The translations under genes were made by a program, and so were the position numbers. Below, piece after piece: positions 8,908-16,204 of a DNA stretch of 64,000 nt. The DNA is from Nitrosospira multiformis (GTDB lineage Bacteria; Pseudomonadota; Gammaproteobacteria; Burkholderiales; Nitrosomonadaceae): the NCBI RefSeq assembly GCF_900103165.1, contig NZ_FNKY01000001.1, forward strand, positions 2,170,001 to 2,234,000, given 5' to 3'. Below the pieces are notes generated by a model. It searched no databases and was not told the origin of the DNA. It worked only from the letters and a program-made list of their open reading frames with translations. How positions within the stretch are numbered: the stretch's first letter is position 1; every line of letters starts with the position of its first letter.

Positions 8908-9731
8908 TGATCTGCAACCCTAATCGAACAATCATTGAGCGGTTCCCGCCGCTTCAGGCGATTCCATCGGCCGAACTTCCTGGCCATTCAGCATCGATAC
9001 AAATGCTGATTGAAATGAGTGGTGTGCATGCCACGGATACCGTGCTTGACGTTGCCTGCGGTCCCGGCCTGGTTGCATGCGAGTTCGCTGCCCATGCCCG
9101 GTTTGTAACCGGTATGGATATTACATCCAGGATGATCGCAGCAGCCAGGGAAAGACAGGCTGAAAAACAACTCCATAATCTTGCCTGGCAAATTGGAGAC
9201 GTTTCTCTTCTACCTTTTTCATCGAATAGTTTTGACATCGTCCTGGCTCGATACAGCTTTCACCACTTCGAGAAACCGGAAATGGTTTTGTCGGAAATGA
9301 TTCGGGTTTGCAAGCCAGGAGGACGTGTTCTCGTGGCCGATGTGGTCATGCCGTCAGATAAAGCGGAGTCCTATAATCAACTCGAAAAAATTCGCGATCC
9401 ATCACATGTCAAGGCGTTGGAAATATCTGAAATCGTCAGGCTCATCCATAATTCGAGGCTTCTGGATTTGAAGATCCAGCAACATAAAGTCGAGGGTGAA
9501 GTTGAGCAGCAATTAAATATTTCATCTCCTGCTCCCGGCGACGCAGACAAGATCCGTAGGTTGTTCAGATCGGATATCGATAAGGATCACTTGGGAATCA
9601 ATGTCCACCTCGAAGGTGAGGCGATGCGCTTCGCCATTCCAATTGTGGTTCTCGCCGGTACAAAAGCCCGGTGCTTATACGGATTGAAACGACCGCCTGT
9701 GGCCATTCCAGATCCTTCGTTTGCCGGTTAG
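8904..9731 (+). CDS. Class I SAM-dependent methyltransferase
   Basis: A 275-residue Rossmann-fold methyltransferase of the UbiE/Methyltransf_11 type. The SAM-binding motif I is VLDVACGPG (residues about 48-56). A conserved FHHFEKPEMVL segment and the motif RVCKPGGRVLVADVV follow. The GTG start overlaps the upstream stop codon, and an ATG three bases later is an equally possible start. The substrate cannot be told from sequence. A strong terminator-like hairpin begins at the stop codon. Confidence 0.85.
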   Translation: MMICNPNRTIIERFPPLQAIPSAELPGHSASIQMLIEMSGVHATDTVLDVACGPGLVACEFAAHARFVTGMDITSRMIAAARERQAEKQLHNLAWQIGDVSLLPFSSNSFDIVLARYSFHHFEKPEMVLSEMIRVCKPGGRVLVADVVMPSDKAESYNQLEKIRDPSHVKALEISEIVRLIHNSRLLDLKIQQHKVEGEVEQQLNISSPAPGDADKIRRLFRSDIDKDHLGINVHLEGEAMRFAIPIVVLAGTKARCLYGLKRPPVAIPDPSFAG

Positions 9732-9780
9732 ACGCGACGCGGTCCGCACTCCCCGCCGGATCGAGTCGCGTCCTTTCTTT
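9731..9780. terminator. Rho-independent terminator
   Basis: Perfect 8-bp arms GACGCGAC (9731-9738) and GTCGCGTC (9765-9772), with further inner pairing (GGTCCG/CGGATC), are followed by CTTTCTTT. The hairpin lies at the stop codon of the methyltransferase and just beyond the end of the leftward kinase gene. Confidence 0.75.
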
Positions 9781-9818
9781 AACAGAACTCTTCCCGTGGC
9801 ATACTTCTTGAACCCTCA

Positions 9819-11186
9819 TCAAATTTTGGCGCGCTGCAGGCGGATGTAAATACTCAGCCCTTCGTCCGGTTCGTTTCTTGCCATGATTTCGCCGCCATAT
9901 AGCTGAACAGCGCGTTCGGCGATGGCTAACCCAAGCCCATGCCCACCGCTTAAGCGATCCCTGGCCTCCTCTACCCTTACGAATGGCTCAAACAGATGAG
10001 GCAGCATTTCTTCGGGCGCTCCGGGTCCGTGATCGCGCACCTGAACAATGATGCTGTCCGGATTTCCGGCGTCTTCTCGCATGCTTATTTCAACTGCCGT
10101 ATCCCGTTTTGTGTACTTGATAGCATTGCGAATGACGTTTTCAATTGCACTGTGAAGCAGCATGGCGTTTGCTTTCACCATGACCGGAAAGGCTTTCTGC
10201 AATTTCACTTGGCAGCCCCTTGAATCCGCCTCAAATTGCGCATCCTCAATGAGGTCTTCGAGCATCTCCTGCATGTCAATCCGGTCGATATGTGCCGCGT
10301 CCACCCCCGCTTCCAGACGGGAGAGCGCGAGAAGCTGGCCAATCAACTCATTCAGGCGCTCTATTTCAAGCTCGATGCGGTCAAGCTCTTTTTCAGCCTG
10401 ACCGTTTGATCGCTGCCTGGCAAGACCCAATGCGACCTGCAAGCGTGCGAGCGGGGAACGCAGTTCATGAGAGGCATCACTCAGCAATTGCCGCTGCGCG
10501 CCGAACACTTTCTCGAGCCGTTCGGCCATCTTGTCGAATGCACCTGCCAGATCGGCAATCTCATCCCGGCGGTTGCCCATGGATGGGACGACCCGCTGGG
10601 TAAGGTCTCCGGCCGCAATGTGCTGGGTGGCGCGCCGCAGCCGCTCAAGCGGAAAAGTCAGGTAGCGGCTGAGGAGCAGGCAAATCAGCGCACTTACCAG
10701 TGCTGCGACTGCCATGGGAAGCCCAATGACCCTGGGGCGTTGCAAAATCCTGAGTAAGGTAATGCTCTGAAAGTCAGGGATCATGCGGTAGGCGCTTCCA
10801 TCCGGTAACCGGATAGGCTGCTGGTGAGGCGGCCTTTTTCGTTCTCCGCGTTCCGCATGCTCCCGCCTTCGATCCAGCCTTGCGATGATGTCGGCTGGAA
10901 TCTCCCGTTCAAGCAGATCCTTCCCCGCCTCATCGATGAGGAAAATGGGTATGGCTTCACTGTGGTCCAGGCGATCCAGCCACTCTTTAAGGCCTTCGAT
11001 ACCTTTCTGTTTTGCGACTGTTTGACCCTGATTAAAATATTCCGAGAGACGTGTACGTATGCTGCCGATATCCTGTTGCGTCCGGATATGTTCGAGATAG
11101 CTCGAAGCCGCAAACATGAGCAATGCGGCAAAGATGATCAGCGTGAGCCAGAATGACAGAAATATTTTCCAGAATAGTCTGTGCAC
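9819..11186 (-). CDS. cpxA: CpxA-like sensor histidine kinase
   Basis: A 455-residue inner-membrane kinase. Two membrane segments (about residues 7-28 and 154-174) flank a periplasmic sensor of about 125 residues. A HAMP domain (175-227), HisKA with phospho-acceptor His240 (DASHELRSPLARLQ) and HATPase_c (ENVIRNAIKYT, DHGPG, GHGLGLAI) follow. Context with a CpxR-type regulator, a CpxP/Spy-like protein and a CpxR box supports an envelope-stress role. It starts with GTG only 8 bases inside a MITE-like element end, and no strong ribosome site is seen there, so its translation may have changed. The symbol is by similarity only. Confidence 0.8.
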   Translation of the reverse strand: MHRLFWKIFLSFWLTLIIFAALLMFAASSYLEHIRTQQDIGSIRTRLSEYFNQGQTVAKQKGIEGLKEWLDRLDHSEAIPIFLIDEAGKDLLEREIPADIIARLDRRREHAERGERKRPPHQQPIRLPDGSAYRMIPDFQSITLLRILQRPRVIGLPMAVAALVSALICLLLSRYLTFPLERLRRATQHIAAGDLTQRVVPSMGNRRDEIADLAGAFDKMAERLEKVFGAQRQLLSDASHELRSPLARLQVALGLARQRSNGQAEKELDRIELEIERLNELIGQLLALSRLEAGVDAAHIDRIDMQEMLEDLIEDAQFEADSRGCQVKLQKAFPVMVKANAMLLHSAIENVIRNAIKYTKRDTAVEISMREDAGNPDSIIVQVRDHGPGAPEEMLPHLFEPFVRVEEARDRLSGGHGLGLAIAERAVQLYGGEIMARNEPDEGLSIYIRLQRAKI

Positions 11187-11193
11187 CGTTAGC

Positions 11194-11351
11194 AGCCTGT
11201 CGGACTTGAAGAATTGAAGCGAAAAAGTGACTGGGCGAGCATAGATTTTGACGATTTTGAAGGCCAGTAGTTGTTCTATTGGTCAAGAAAGTGGCTAGGT
11301 ATTGACCGGCCAGATGCTTTTGCAGCCGATTTCCTTTAAGTCCGACAGGCT
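11194..11351. mobile_element. MITE-like element between cpxR and cpxA
   Basis: Terminal inverted repeats AGCCTGTCGGACTTGAAG (11194-11211) and CTTTAAGTCCGACAGGCT (11334-11351) match at 17 of 18 positions. The 158-bp element has no coding capacity and is flanked by TAG at 11190-11192 and 11354-11356, a possible target duplication. It separates the regulator's stop codon from the kinase start. Confidence 0.75.
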
Positions 11352-11352
11352 C

Positions 11353-12051
11353 CTAGGTCCGCGAATAAATGTAACCAACACCGCGGACAGTTTTAATCCG
11401 CTCCCGGCCATCGGATAACGTCCCCAGTTTTTTACGCAGGTTGCTGACGTGCATGTCGAGACTGCGGTCATAGCGGCTCAATTTCCGGCCAAGCGCCCGC
11501 TCGGACAGATTCGCCTTCGACACGACGTTGCCGGCTTCGCGCAGCAATATGTCCAATACGCTGAATTCCGTGCTGGTCATGGATACGGGATTATTACCGC
11601 ACACTACCATACGTGAGCCCATGTGCATGACAAGATCATCCAATGCAATCTGATCGGGCCGCTCACCGCCATTTTGCAATTCGCCTTTTGTCTCCACTCT
11701 TCTCAGGATTGCGCGAATCCGTGCTACCAGTACGCGAGGACTGGATGGTTTGGCCAGATAGTCGTCCGCACCGAGCTCAAGCCCGACAATACTGTCGATG
11801 TCATCTCCGCGTGCCGTCAACATCAGCACGGGGAGTAAGGATCGCACACGCAGTTCACGCAATACGTCGAAACCGCTCCGGTTGGGCATCATGACATCCA
11901 GTATCAGTAAATCATATGGGTTGGCCAGCGCCTTGCGCAGCGCGGCATCGCCATCATGAGCCGCATCGACATCGAAGCCCTCTTTGCGGAGGTAGTCGAC
12001 CAGCATATCGCTCAATTCAATGTCGTCATCTGCCAGTAGTATGCGCGCCAT
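11353..12051 (-). CDS. cpxR: CpxR-like OmpR-family response regulator
   Basis: An OmpR/PhoB-family regulator of 232 residues from the preferred start MARILLADDD at 12051, which has GGAAAA upstream; the frame extends to 12114. The receiver domain has phospho-Asp52 (LILDVMMPNRSG), and the winged helix ends in KTVRGVGYIYSRT. It is paired with the CpxA-like kinase downstream and reads divergently from the CpxP/Spy-like gene. A GTAAA-N5-GTAAA site about 100 bp upstream of its start suggests autoregulation. The stop codon abuts a MITE-like element. Confidence 0.85.
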   Translation of the reverse strand: MARILLADDDIELSDMLVDYLRKEGFDVDAAHDGDAALRKALANPYDLLILDVMMPNRSGFDVLRELRVRSLLPVLMLTARGDDIDSIVGLELGADDYLAKPSSPRVLVARIRAILRRVETKGELQNGGERPDQIALDDLVMHMGSRMVVCGNNPVSMTSTEFSVLDILLREAGNVVSKANLSERALGRKLSRYDRSLDMHVSNLRKKLGTLSDGRERIKTVRGVGYIYSRT

Positions 12052-12148
12052 CCGTTTTCCAAAATCAAGTTGTTGTGAACCATCAGGTGATCCATTTGTT
12101 ATGGATATTGCCAAATTACGGCAAACAAATACAGCGGGCTCTGACTTC

Positions 12149-12163
12149 TTTACACAAATTTAC
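12149..12163 (-). promoter_or_regulatory. CpxR-type box GTAAA-N5-GTAAA
   Basis: TTTAC-ACAAA-TTTAC on the plus strand reads GTAAA-TTTGT-GTAAA on the minus strand, a perfect match to the GTAAA-N5-GTAAA consensus described for enterobacterial CpxR. It lies between the divergent cpxR-like and cpxP/spy-like genes. Confidence 0.75.
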
Positions 12164-12272
12164 GCTTTCATCACCCACCTTGACATGGCTTGATCTTATT
12201 CTTTGCCCATATCGTGTGGGCCGTGGGGGCTCATCGCGATATTCGTAAAAACCTACTAAGAGGAATCAGCTA

Positions 12273-12764
12273 ATGAAAATCATCACGAAAATTTCGCTAA
12301 TCGGTTGCTTATTGGCAAGCAGCATTGCTCTGGCAGGCACACAAGCTGACACGGGCTCCAAAAAAGCATCGCAGGAATGCCACCATGGTGCGCATTCCAG
12401 GATGGGGCAAGGCGCGGACGGCGGGGAACGTTTCCTGAACCGGATGACGGATCGCCTCAAACTGACTACCGAGCAGCGTTCATCGGTGGAAGCCGTTTTG
12501 CAGAAATCGAAATCTCAAATGGCGAATTTAAAAGAAAAAATACAGACAAATCGCAAGGCATTACGTGAACTCAAGCAAAATGGCGGTGGTGACGGTAGCC
12601 AGGTACAAGTGCTGGCACAAGAGCGAGGTAATCTGGTGGCCGCATCAATTATTCAGCGCAGCAAGATACGCAACGAGATTCAGCTGGTGCTGACGGATAC
12701 TCAGCGGGAACAAATGAAACAAATGCGCGAGGAGCATAAGCACGGGCATCACAATAAAGGGTAA
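12273..12764 (+). CDS. CpxP/Spy-like periplasmic LTXXQ protein
   Basis: A 163-residue periplasmic protein. The signal peptide spans about residues 1-22 (CLLASSIALA-GTQ). The mature protein is helical, with the two signature LTxxQ motifs LTTEQ (64-68) and LTDTQ (140-144), and begins and ends in His-rich stretches (ECHHGAHS, HKHGHHNKG) that could bind metal. In the LTXXQ family, CpxP restrains CpxA and Spy acts as a chaperone. Divergent position across a perfect CpxR box argues for membership in this local Cpx-like circuit. A strong hairpin terminator follows. Confidence 0.85.
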   Translation: MKIITKISLIGCLLASSIALAGTQADTGSKKASQECHHGAHSRMGQGADGGERFLNRMTDRLKLTTEQRSSVEAVLQKSKSQMANLKEKIQTNRKALRELKQNGGGDGSQVQVLAQERGNLVAASIIQRSKIRNEIQLVLTDTQREQMKQMREEHKHGHHNKG

Positions 12765-12775
12765 AGTGCAGCTAA

Positions 12776-12810
12776 ACAGCGGTTTGGCATATGTCAAACC
12801 GCTGTGGTGC
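12776..12810. terminator. Hairpin terminator between convergent genes
   Basis: CAGCGGTTTG (12777-12786) and CAAACCGCTG (12795-12804) form a perfect 10-bp stem with an 8-base loop. It lies 12 bp after the LTXXQ gene and before the end of the leftward DUF2278 gene. Confidence 0.7.
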
Positions 12811-12858
12811 TTTACTGTGATAATCCCGCCGGGTTCCGGTCCCAGGCACACCGGTCGT

Positions 12859-13911
12859 TCAGAACTTTAGCGTCCAGCCTGGATTACGTGCCTGCTCTCT
12901 GGTGTAAGCCACTCCATCCACGCGCAGGCCGCGGTCATTCAAAAGGGTAATGATTCCTCCCTTGTTGGGCAGAAAAACCGGTGGAACAAGTTGTATACGC
13001 AGCGCCTCCGCAGCCGCGATAGTCCCTGTCAGGGACATCTTGTTCTTGTCCCGATCCGCGATCATCCAGCCGTCAAGCGAGAGGGTCTCGTTGGTGGTGT
13101 TCAGAAGCGTTACGAACTCCACCTCGGGTGATTCGATGCTATTGACGAGCGCTGCGACAATGCGGATTGCCCCGTCCGGCATTTCCGGACTGGGTTGTCC
13201 CCCCGGGGTGAACGGATTTGTGACAACACTCGCATCTGATGGCGGGCCGCTGGTTTGGGTATGAATTCGATGTCCTGTCCTGTCATCGGTATGCCAGGTC
13301 TGGGACTGGAATTTCAAAAATACCCCAACCCATTGGCTGGTCCGGGGGAAATGAAACAACAGGGCCCCATCCTGGTATACCCCGTCATCGCCGGTAAAGC
13401 GTCCCACATTGCCCTGGTTCATATGGATGTCATGGACACCATTGCCGGGGATAAAGCCGAATATCTTGTCGGTCGTGTTGTTCTCCGGTCCCCAGCGCTC
13501 GCCGAAAGCATAAACATGTGCCTCTTCGTCGGCCATCGCACGTTGCACGAACTGATCGATTTTTTCGTTCAGATCATTGTCCGGACCTGGGACATTGAAG
13601 GGAAGCACGCGCATATTGCGCGGATCGAACAAGTTGCTACGAATAAAGTCCAGCGCCACGCCGCCTGGACGGGATTGCAGCGGAAGCCATCCGAGAGGTT
13701 GATCGATCAACTCCGCCAGAATCGGATGATCGAATCTTGAATCCACAAGAAATTCAAGCTCGGAAGGAGCGAGTTGTGAAGCCACGTTTACCGCGATGCG
13801 ATAATGAGTCGTATCATCGACGATGTGAATCTGGTAGTGCGGATTGGAGCCCGAGCCGAGTTGGCGGTTAACAGGGCGACCCTTTAGTACGCCATAAGAA
13901 TTCAGTGGCAT
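12859..13911 (-). CDS. DUF2278 (YukJ-like) protein with C-terminal lamin-tail domain
   Basis: A 350-residue protein. The N-terminal about 215 residues match the DUF2278/YukJ family (MPLNSYGVLKGRP, then HYQIHI and GVHDIHMNQGN). The C-terminal about 110 residues resemble a lamin-tail (LTD) domain (EVEFVTLLNTTNETLSLDGW). The biochemical role is unknown. GGAGGAG precedes the ATG. It is the last gene of the leftward run that holds two small peptides, a PatG-C-like protein and a subtilisin, so it may belong to that system. The 286-bp gap to the next gene holds a REP-like hairpin. Confidence 0.8.
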   Translation of the reverse strand: MPLNSYGVLKGRPVNRQLGSGSNPHYQIHIVDDTTHYRIAVNVASQLAPSELEFLVDSRFDHPILAELIDQPLGWLPLQSRPGGVALDFIRSNLFDPRNMRVLPFNVPGPDNDLNEKIDQFVQRAMADEEAHVYAFGERWGPENNTTDKIFGFIPGNGVHDIHMNQGNVGRFTGDDGVYQDGALLFHFPRTSQWVGVFLKFQSQTWHTDDRTGHRIHTQTSGPPSDASVVTNPFTPGGQPSPEMPDGAIRIVAALVNSIESPEVEFVTLLNTTNETLSLDGWMIADRDKNKMSLTGTIAAAEALRIQLVPPVFLPNKGGIITLLNDRGLRVDGVAYTREQARNPGWTLKF

Positions 13912-13978
13912 TTTTTGCTCCTCCTATAACGGTGTATTGTTGTGGCTCCTTGAATATGGAGCTTTTTGCCTCGTCCGC

Positions 13979-14008
13979 TTCGTTGGGTTACGGCTTCGCC
14001 TAACCCAA
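13979..14008. repeat. REP-like hairpin, copy 1
   Basis: TTGGGTTA-CGGCTTCGCC-TAACCCAA forms a perfect 8-bp stem (13983-13990 with 14001-14008). The 22 bases 13979-14000 recur exactly, inverted, at 15905-15926. Confidence 0.7.
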
Positions 14009-14197
14009 CCTACGAGCTCTGCTCTTGACCGGCATATTGGTGACCAGCAGTTCGCTGGGCGCACTAGCATCAACGTATCATGCCGGATGACGAATGCGGG
14101 CCGGAATCTTTTGATGCTATACGCAGCCTGATCCAACGTGGGATGCGAACATCCAGCGGAATACGCTATCGTTATTCCGCTCTGCGCAGCTAGGCAA

Positions 14198-14449
14198 TCA
14201 GGAAATCAGTAAGCCGCCGATAGTGAAGGGAGGTAGCCCTCCAAAGAAACGGCATATGAGCTCGCCTCCTCCATTCGCCCTGCATCTCAGGTAGGCGCCC
14301 ACATCCGGATCCGATTGGAAACGAAGTTGCGGTATAACTCCTCCACCCCCTTCCGAGGAAGTTCCGGCAAGAGCGGCCTTCCCGCGATATATGCCCATGG
14401 TTGGAGCAAGCGATGCCTCGGCATTAAACTGTGGTATGTTCATTTTCAA
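14198..14449 (-). CDS. Small peptide with FNAEASL leader-like motif (candidate precursor 2)
   Basis: An 83-residue peptide with a good ribosome site (GAGGAG, 8 bases before ATG). Its N terminus MNIPQFNAEASL parallels the neighbouring 81-residue peptide (MNMPGFTAEASI). The C-terminal half is Gly-rich with two Cys (YLRCRANGGGELICRFFGG). A conserved N terminus with a variable C terminus beside a PatA/PatG-like protease is the layout of a ribosomal peptide precursor, but there is no proof of processing. Confidence 0.6.
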   Translation of the reverse strand: MKMNIPQFNAEASLAPTMGIYRGKAALAGTSSEGGGGVIPQLRFQSDPDVGAYLRCRANGGGELICRFFGGLPPFTIGGLLIS

Positions 14450-14575
14450 ATTCTCCTCATCAAAATCTTAAAGTCCGGATGATCAAAACGCTCTGTTAAT
14501 CAGGGTGCGGAGCAGGATCTCTGACTTCCTCGATATCCCGGTGACCACATGCGAATCCGCATTATGCATACCGGC

Positions 14576-14821
14576 TTAGGATATAGTTGCGCGGGTCAGT
14601 CCCCAGCGAAGAGTGGGACATAAGGTAGCGTCACAGCTACACGCTCCTGACGCATCGTTGCAATCACAAAACAGTGTACATCCCTGATCCACGTCTAGCG
14701 TTCTTATTCGTTGTGGCGTGACCGCGGAGGTGTTGGTCATGGAAACATCCTGCGCACTCATAAGGTAATTCTTACCTGTTTTGTAGATTGATGCTTCCGC
14801 AGTAAAACCTGGCATGTTCAT
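14576..14821 (-). CDS. Small Cys-rich peptide with FTAEASI leader-like motif (candidate precursor 1)
   Basis: An 81-residue peptide preceded by AAGGAG at 7 bases. It starts MNMPGFTAEASIYKTG and carries six Cys in a 22-residue C-terminal cluster (GCTLFCDCNDASGACSCD). It lies 26 bp downstream of the PatG-C-like gene on the same strand. I recall the FTAEASLY-type N terminus from small proteins of many proteobacteria but cannot name a family. It could be a precursor peptide of a modified or proteolytically released product. A metal-binding small protein is the alternative. Confidence 0.65.
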   Translation of the reverse strand: MNMPGFTAEASIYKTGKNYLMSAQDVSMTNTSAVTPQRIRTLDVDQGCTLFCDCNDASGACSCDATLCPTLRWGLTRATIS

Positions 14822-14847
14822 GATATCTCTCCTTTTGGGTGGTTAGG

Positions 14848-15804
14848 TTAATGATCATAGTATGGCGACATCTTGGTGACGAGGAATGGAAACTCCTCGG
14901 TCGCATCGACGCGCACAAAAAACTTCTCGGTAAAATCCGTGTTGCGGTGGGTGTAAGAAAAAATGGCTTTAAAGATTTTCCGGGTGCTGCTTAATGATGA
15001 AGGAATAACTTCCACTCCGGTCATTGAATAGTCACCGCCATATTTCTCCGCCGCCTTGGCATAAATAGCGGGATAGCGCATGGCCAGATAATTCAATACA
15101 CGGTGCTCATCGGTTGCCCCGGCGTTATCAGTCATTTGCATGATCCTGTCGAATAATTCCTCGGCCGCCGGACCGAATTGCTTGTCAGTCAATTTCTCCG
15201 GTTTCGGAATAGCCTTGATCAGTTCGTCGCGTCCGAATGAATAAATCTGATCGAAGACGATAATGGGCACCATCAAGCCGTTGCACATATCCGGCGGGGC
15301 AATGGGACCGCGCAGACCGATAACGACATCGATATCATTGGGTGCGGGCATGGGCCGGATCGCATCCACCAGCATATCGATATCCGCCGGGTCGCGCGGC
15401 TGCAGGAGGTAAGTTTCCAGCCCCTGTATGGTTAGCACCCAGCATAATTGGCGTACCAGATAGCGATTCTGACGTTGGGACAGAACCGCATGAAAAGCCT
15501 GTTGATCGGTTTTACCGGCCGTTTCTGTCCGCCCGGTTGCCTGGGCAAATTCCTTTTCCGCGGCGAGATTCGGGAAACGGGCTTCGACCCGGCCGATGGC
15601 ATAGACATATGAGATCGTCGTGGCATCATTGAGATTCATGCCCCCACCCCCGTTTCCTCCACAACTACTACAGGTTCCCGCTCCCGCTTGCGGTGAGATT
15701 GCCGTGTTTGAACGAACCTCGGAATAAGGCGCGGGTGCTCGCATGTCATTCGTTTTAACCGGCTGGTCCAGCGATTGTTCCATCGTTTCAGTTTGCTCGG
15801 TCAT
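14848..15804 (-). CDS. Stand-alone PatG C-terminal-domain-like protein
   Basis: A 318-residue protein. The start at 15804 is chosen because AAGGAG lies 6 bases upstream; the open frame runs to 16173, but that part covers a REP-like repeat. After a disordered N terminus with CSSCGGNGGGG (about residues 46-56), residues about 62-318 match from memory the C-terminal domain of cyanobactin maturation protein PatG (YVYAIGRVEARFPNLAAEKEF, LCWVLTIQGLETYLL, MCNGLMVPIIVFDQIYSF). In cyanobactin PatG this domain follows a subtilisin macrocyclase; here the protease is a separate upstream gene. The domain's biochemical role is not established. Confidence 0.75.
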   Translation of the reverse strand: MTEQTETMEQSLDQPVKTNDMRAPAPYSEVRSNTAISPQAGAGTCSSCGGNGGGGMNLNDATTISYVYAIGRVEARFPNLAAEKEFAQATGRTETAGKTDQQAFHAVLSQRQNRYLVRQLCWVLTIQGLETYLLQPRDPADIDMLVDAIRPMPAPNDIDVVIGLRGPIAPPDMCNGLMVPIIVFDQIYSFGRDELIKAIPKPEKLTDKQFGPAAEELFDRIMQMTDNAGATDEHRVLNYLAMRYPAIYAKAAEKYGGDYSMTGVEVIPSSLSSTRKIFKAIFSYTHRNTDFTEKFFVRVDATEEFPFLVTKMSPYYDH

Positions 15805-15904
15805 GTTGCGCTCCTTGAGTATGAGGTTATTCATTTCGTCCACTTCGCCTGCCCTGCTGGTTTGTGCTATGCAACCTTCGTATCCGGAACTCGTAAGCTC
15901 GCTA

Positions 15905-15926
15905 GGCGAAGCCGTAACCCAACGAA
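15905..15926. repeat. REP-like repeat, copy 2 (inverted)
   Basis: The 22 bases GGCGAAGCCGTAACCCAACG+AA are the exact reverse complement of 13979-14000. This copy lies in the gap between the 78-residue gene and the PatG-C-like gene. Together the copies bracket the PatG-C-like gene and both small peptides. Confidence 0.65.
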
Positions 15927-15967
15927 CCGGCATGCGATAAAGCTGCTGGCCCAACCTGCGAGACTTC

Positions 15968-16204
15968 TTACCTCGACCGCCGAGGGGTGAAAACCAGCCA
16001 GCGATTGAGCTTGGCTGCCCGGCGTTCGCAGTCTCCGCAAGGCTGGATTCCAAGATAGGAACTCGTTCGCTTGATTGCATCACCCAAGCCGATCTCATCG
16101 CCGGTGATAAATCCAGGTAGATGTACCCGATGGGGTTGTTGCCCATTTTTATCAGGCACGCTGTTCGCATCATCCGCTTTGTTCACTTTGCTTGCCCCGG
16201 TCAT
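15968..16204 (-). CDS. 78-residue PCGxC small protein
   Basis: Starts MTGASKVNKADDANS at 16204, where its ATG overlaps the subtilisin's TGA stop (ATGA), a sign of translational coupling. The C-terminal half reads GLGDAIKRTSSYLGIQPCGD, then CERRAAKLNRW, with Cys pairs (PCGDC) that recall small phage-like and peptide-cluster proteins I have seen but cannot name. There is no signal peptide. The open frame extends upstream inside the subtilisin gene, but that part is a shadow. It may be a cofactor or substrate of the protease. Confidence 0.65.
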   Translation of the reverse strand: MTGASKVNKADDANSVPDKNGQQPHRVHLPGFITGDEIGLGDAIKRTSSYLGIQPCGDCERRAAKLNRWLVFTPRRSR

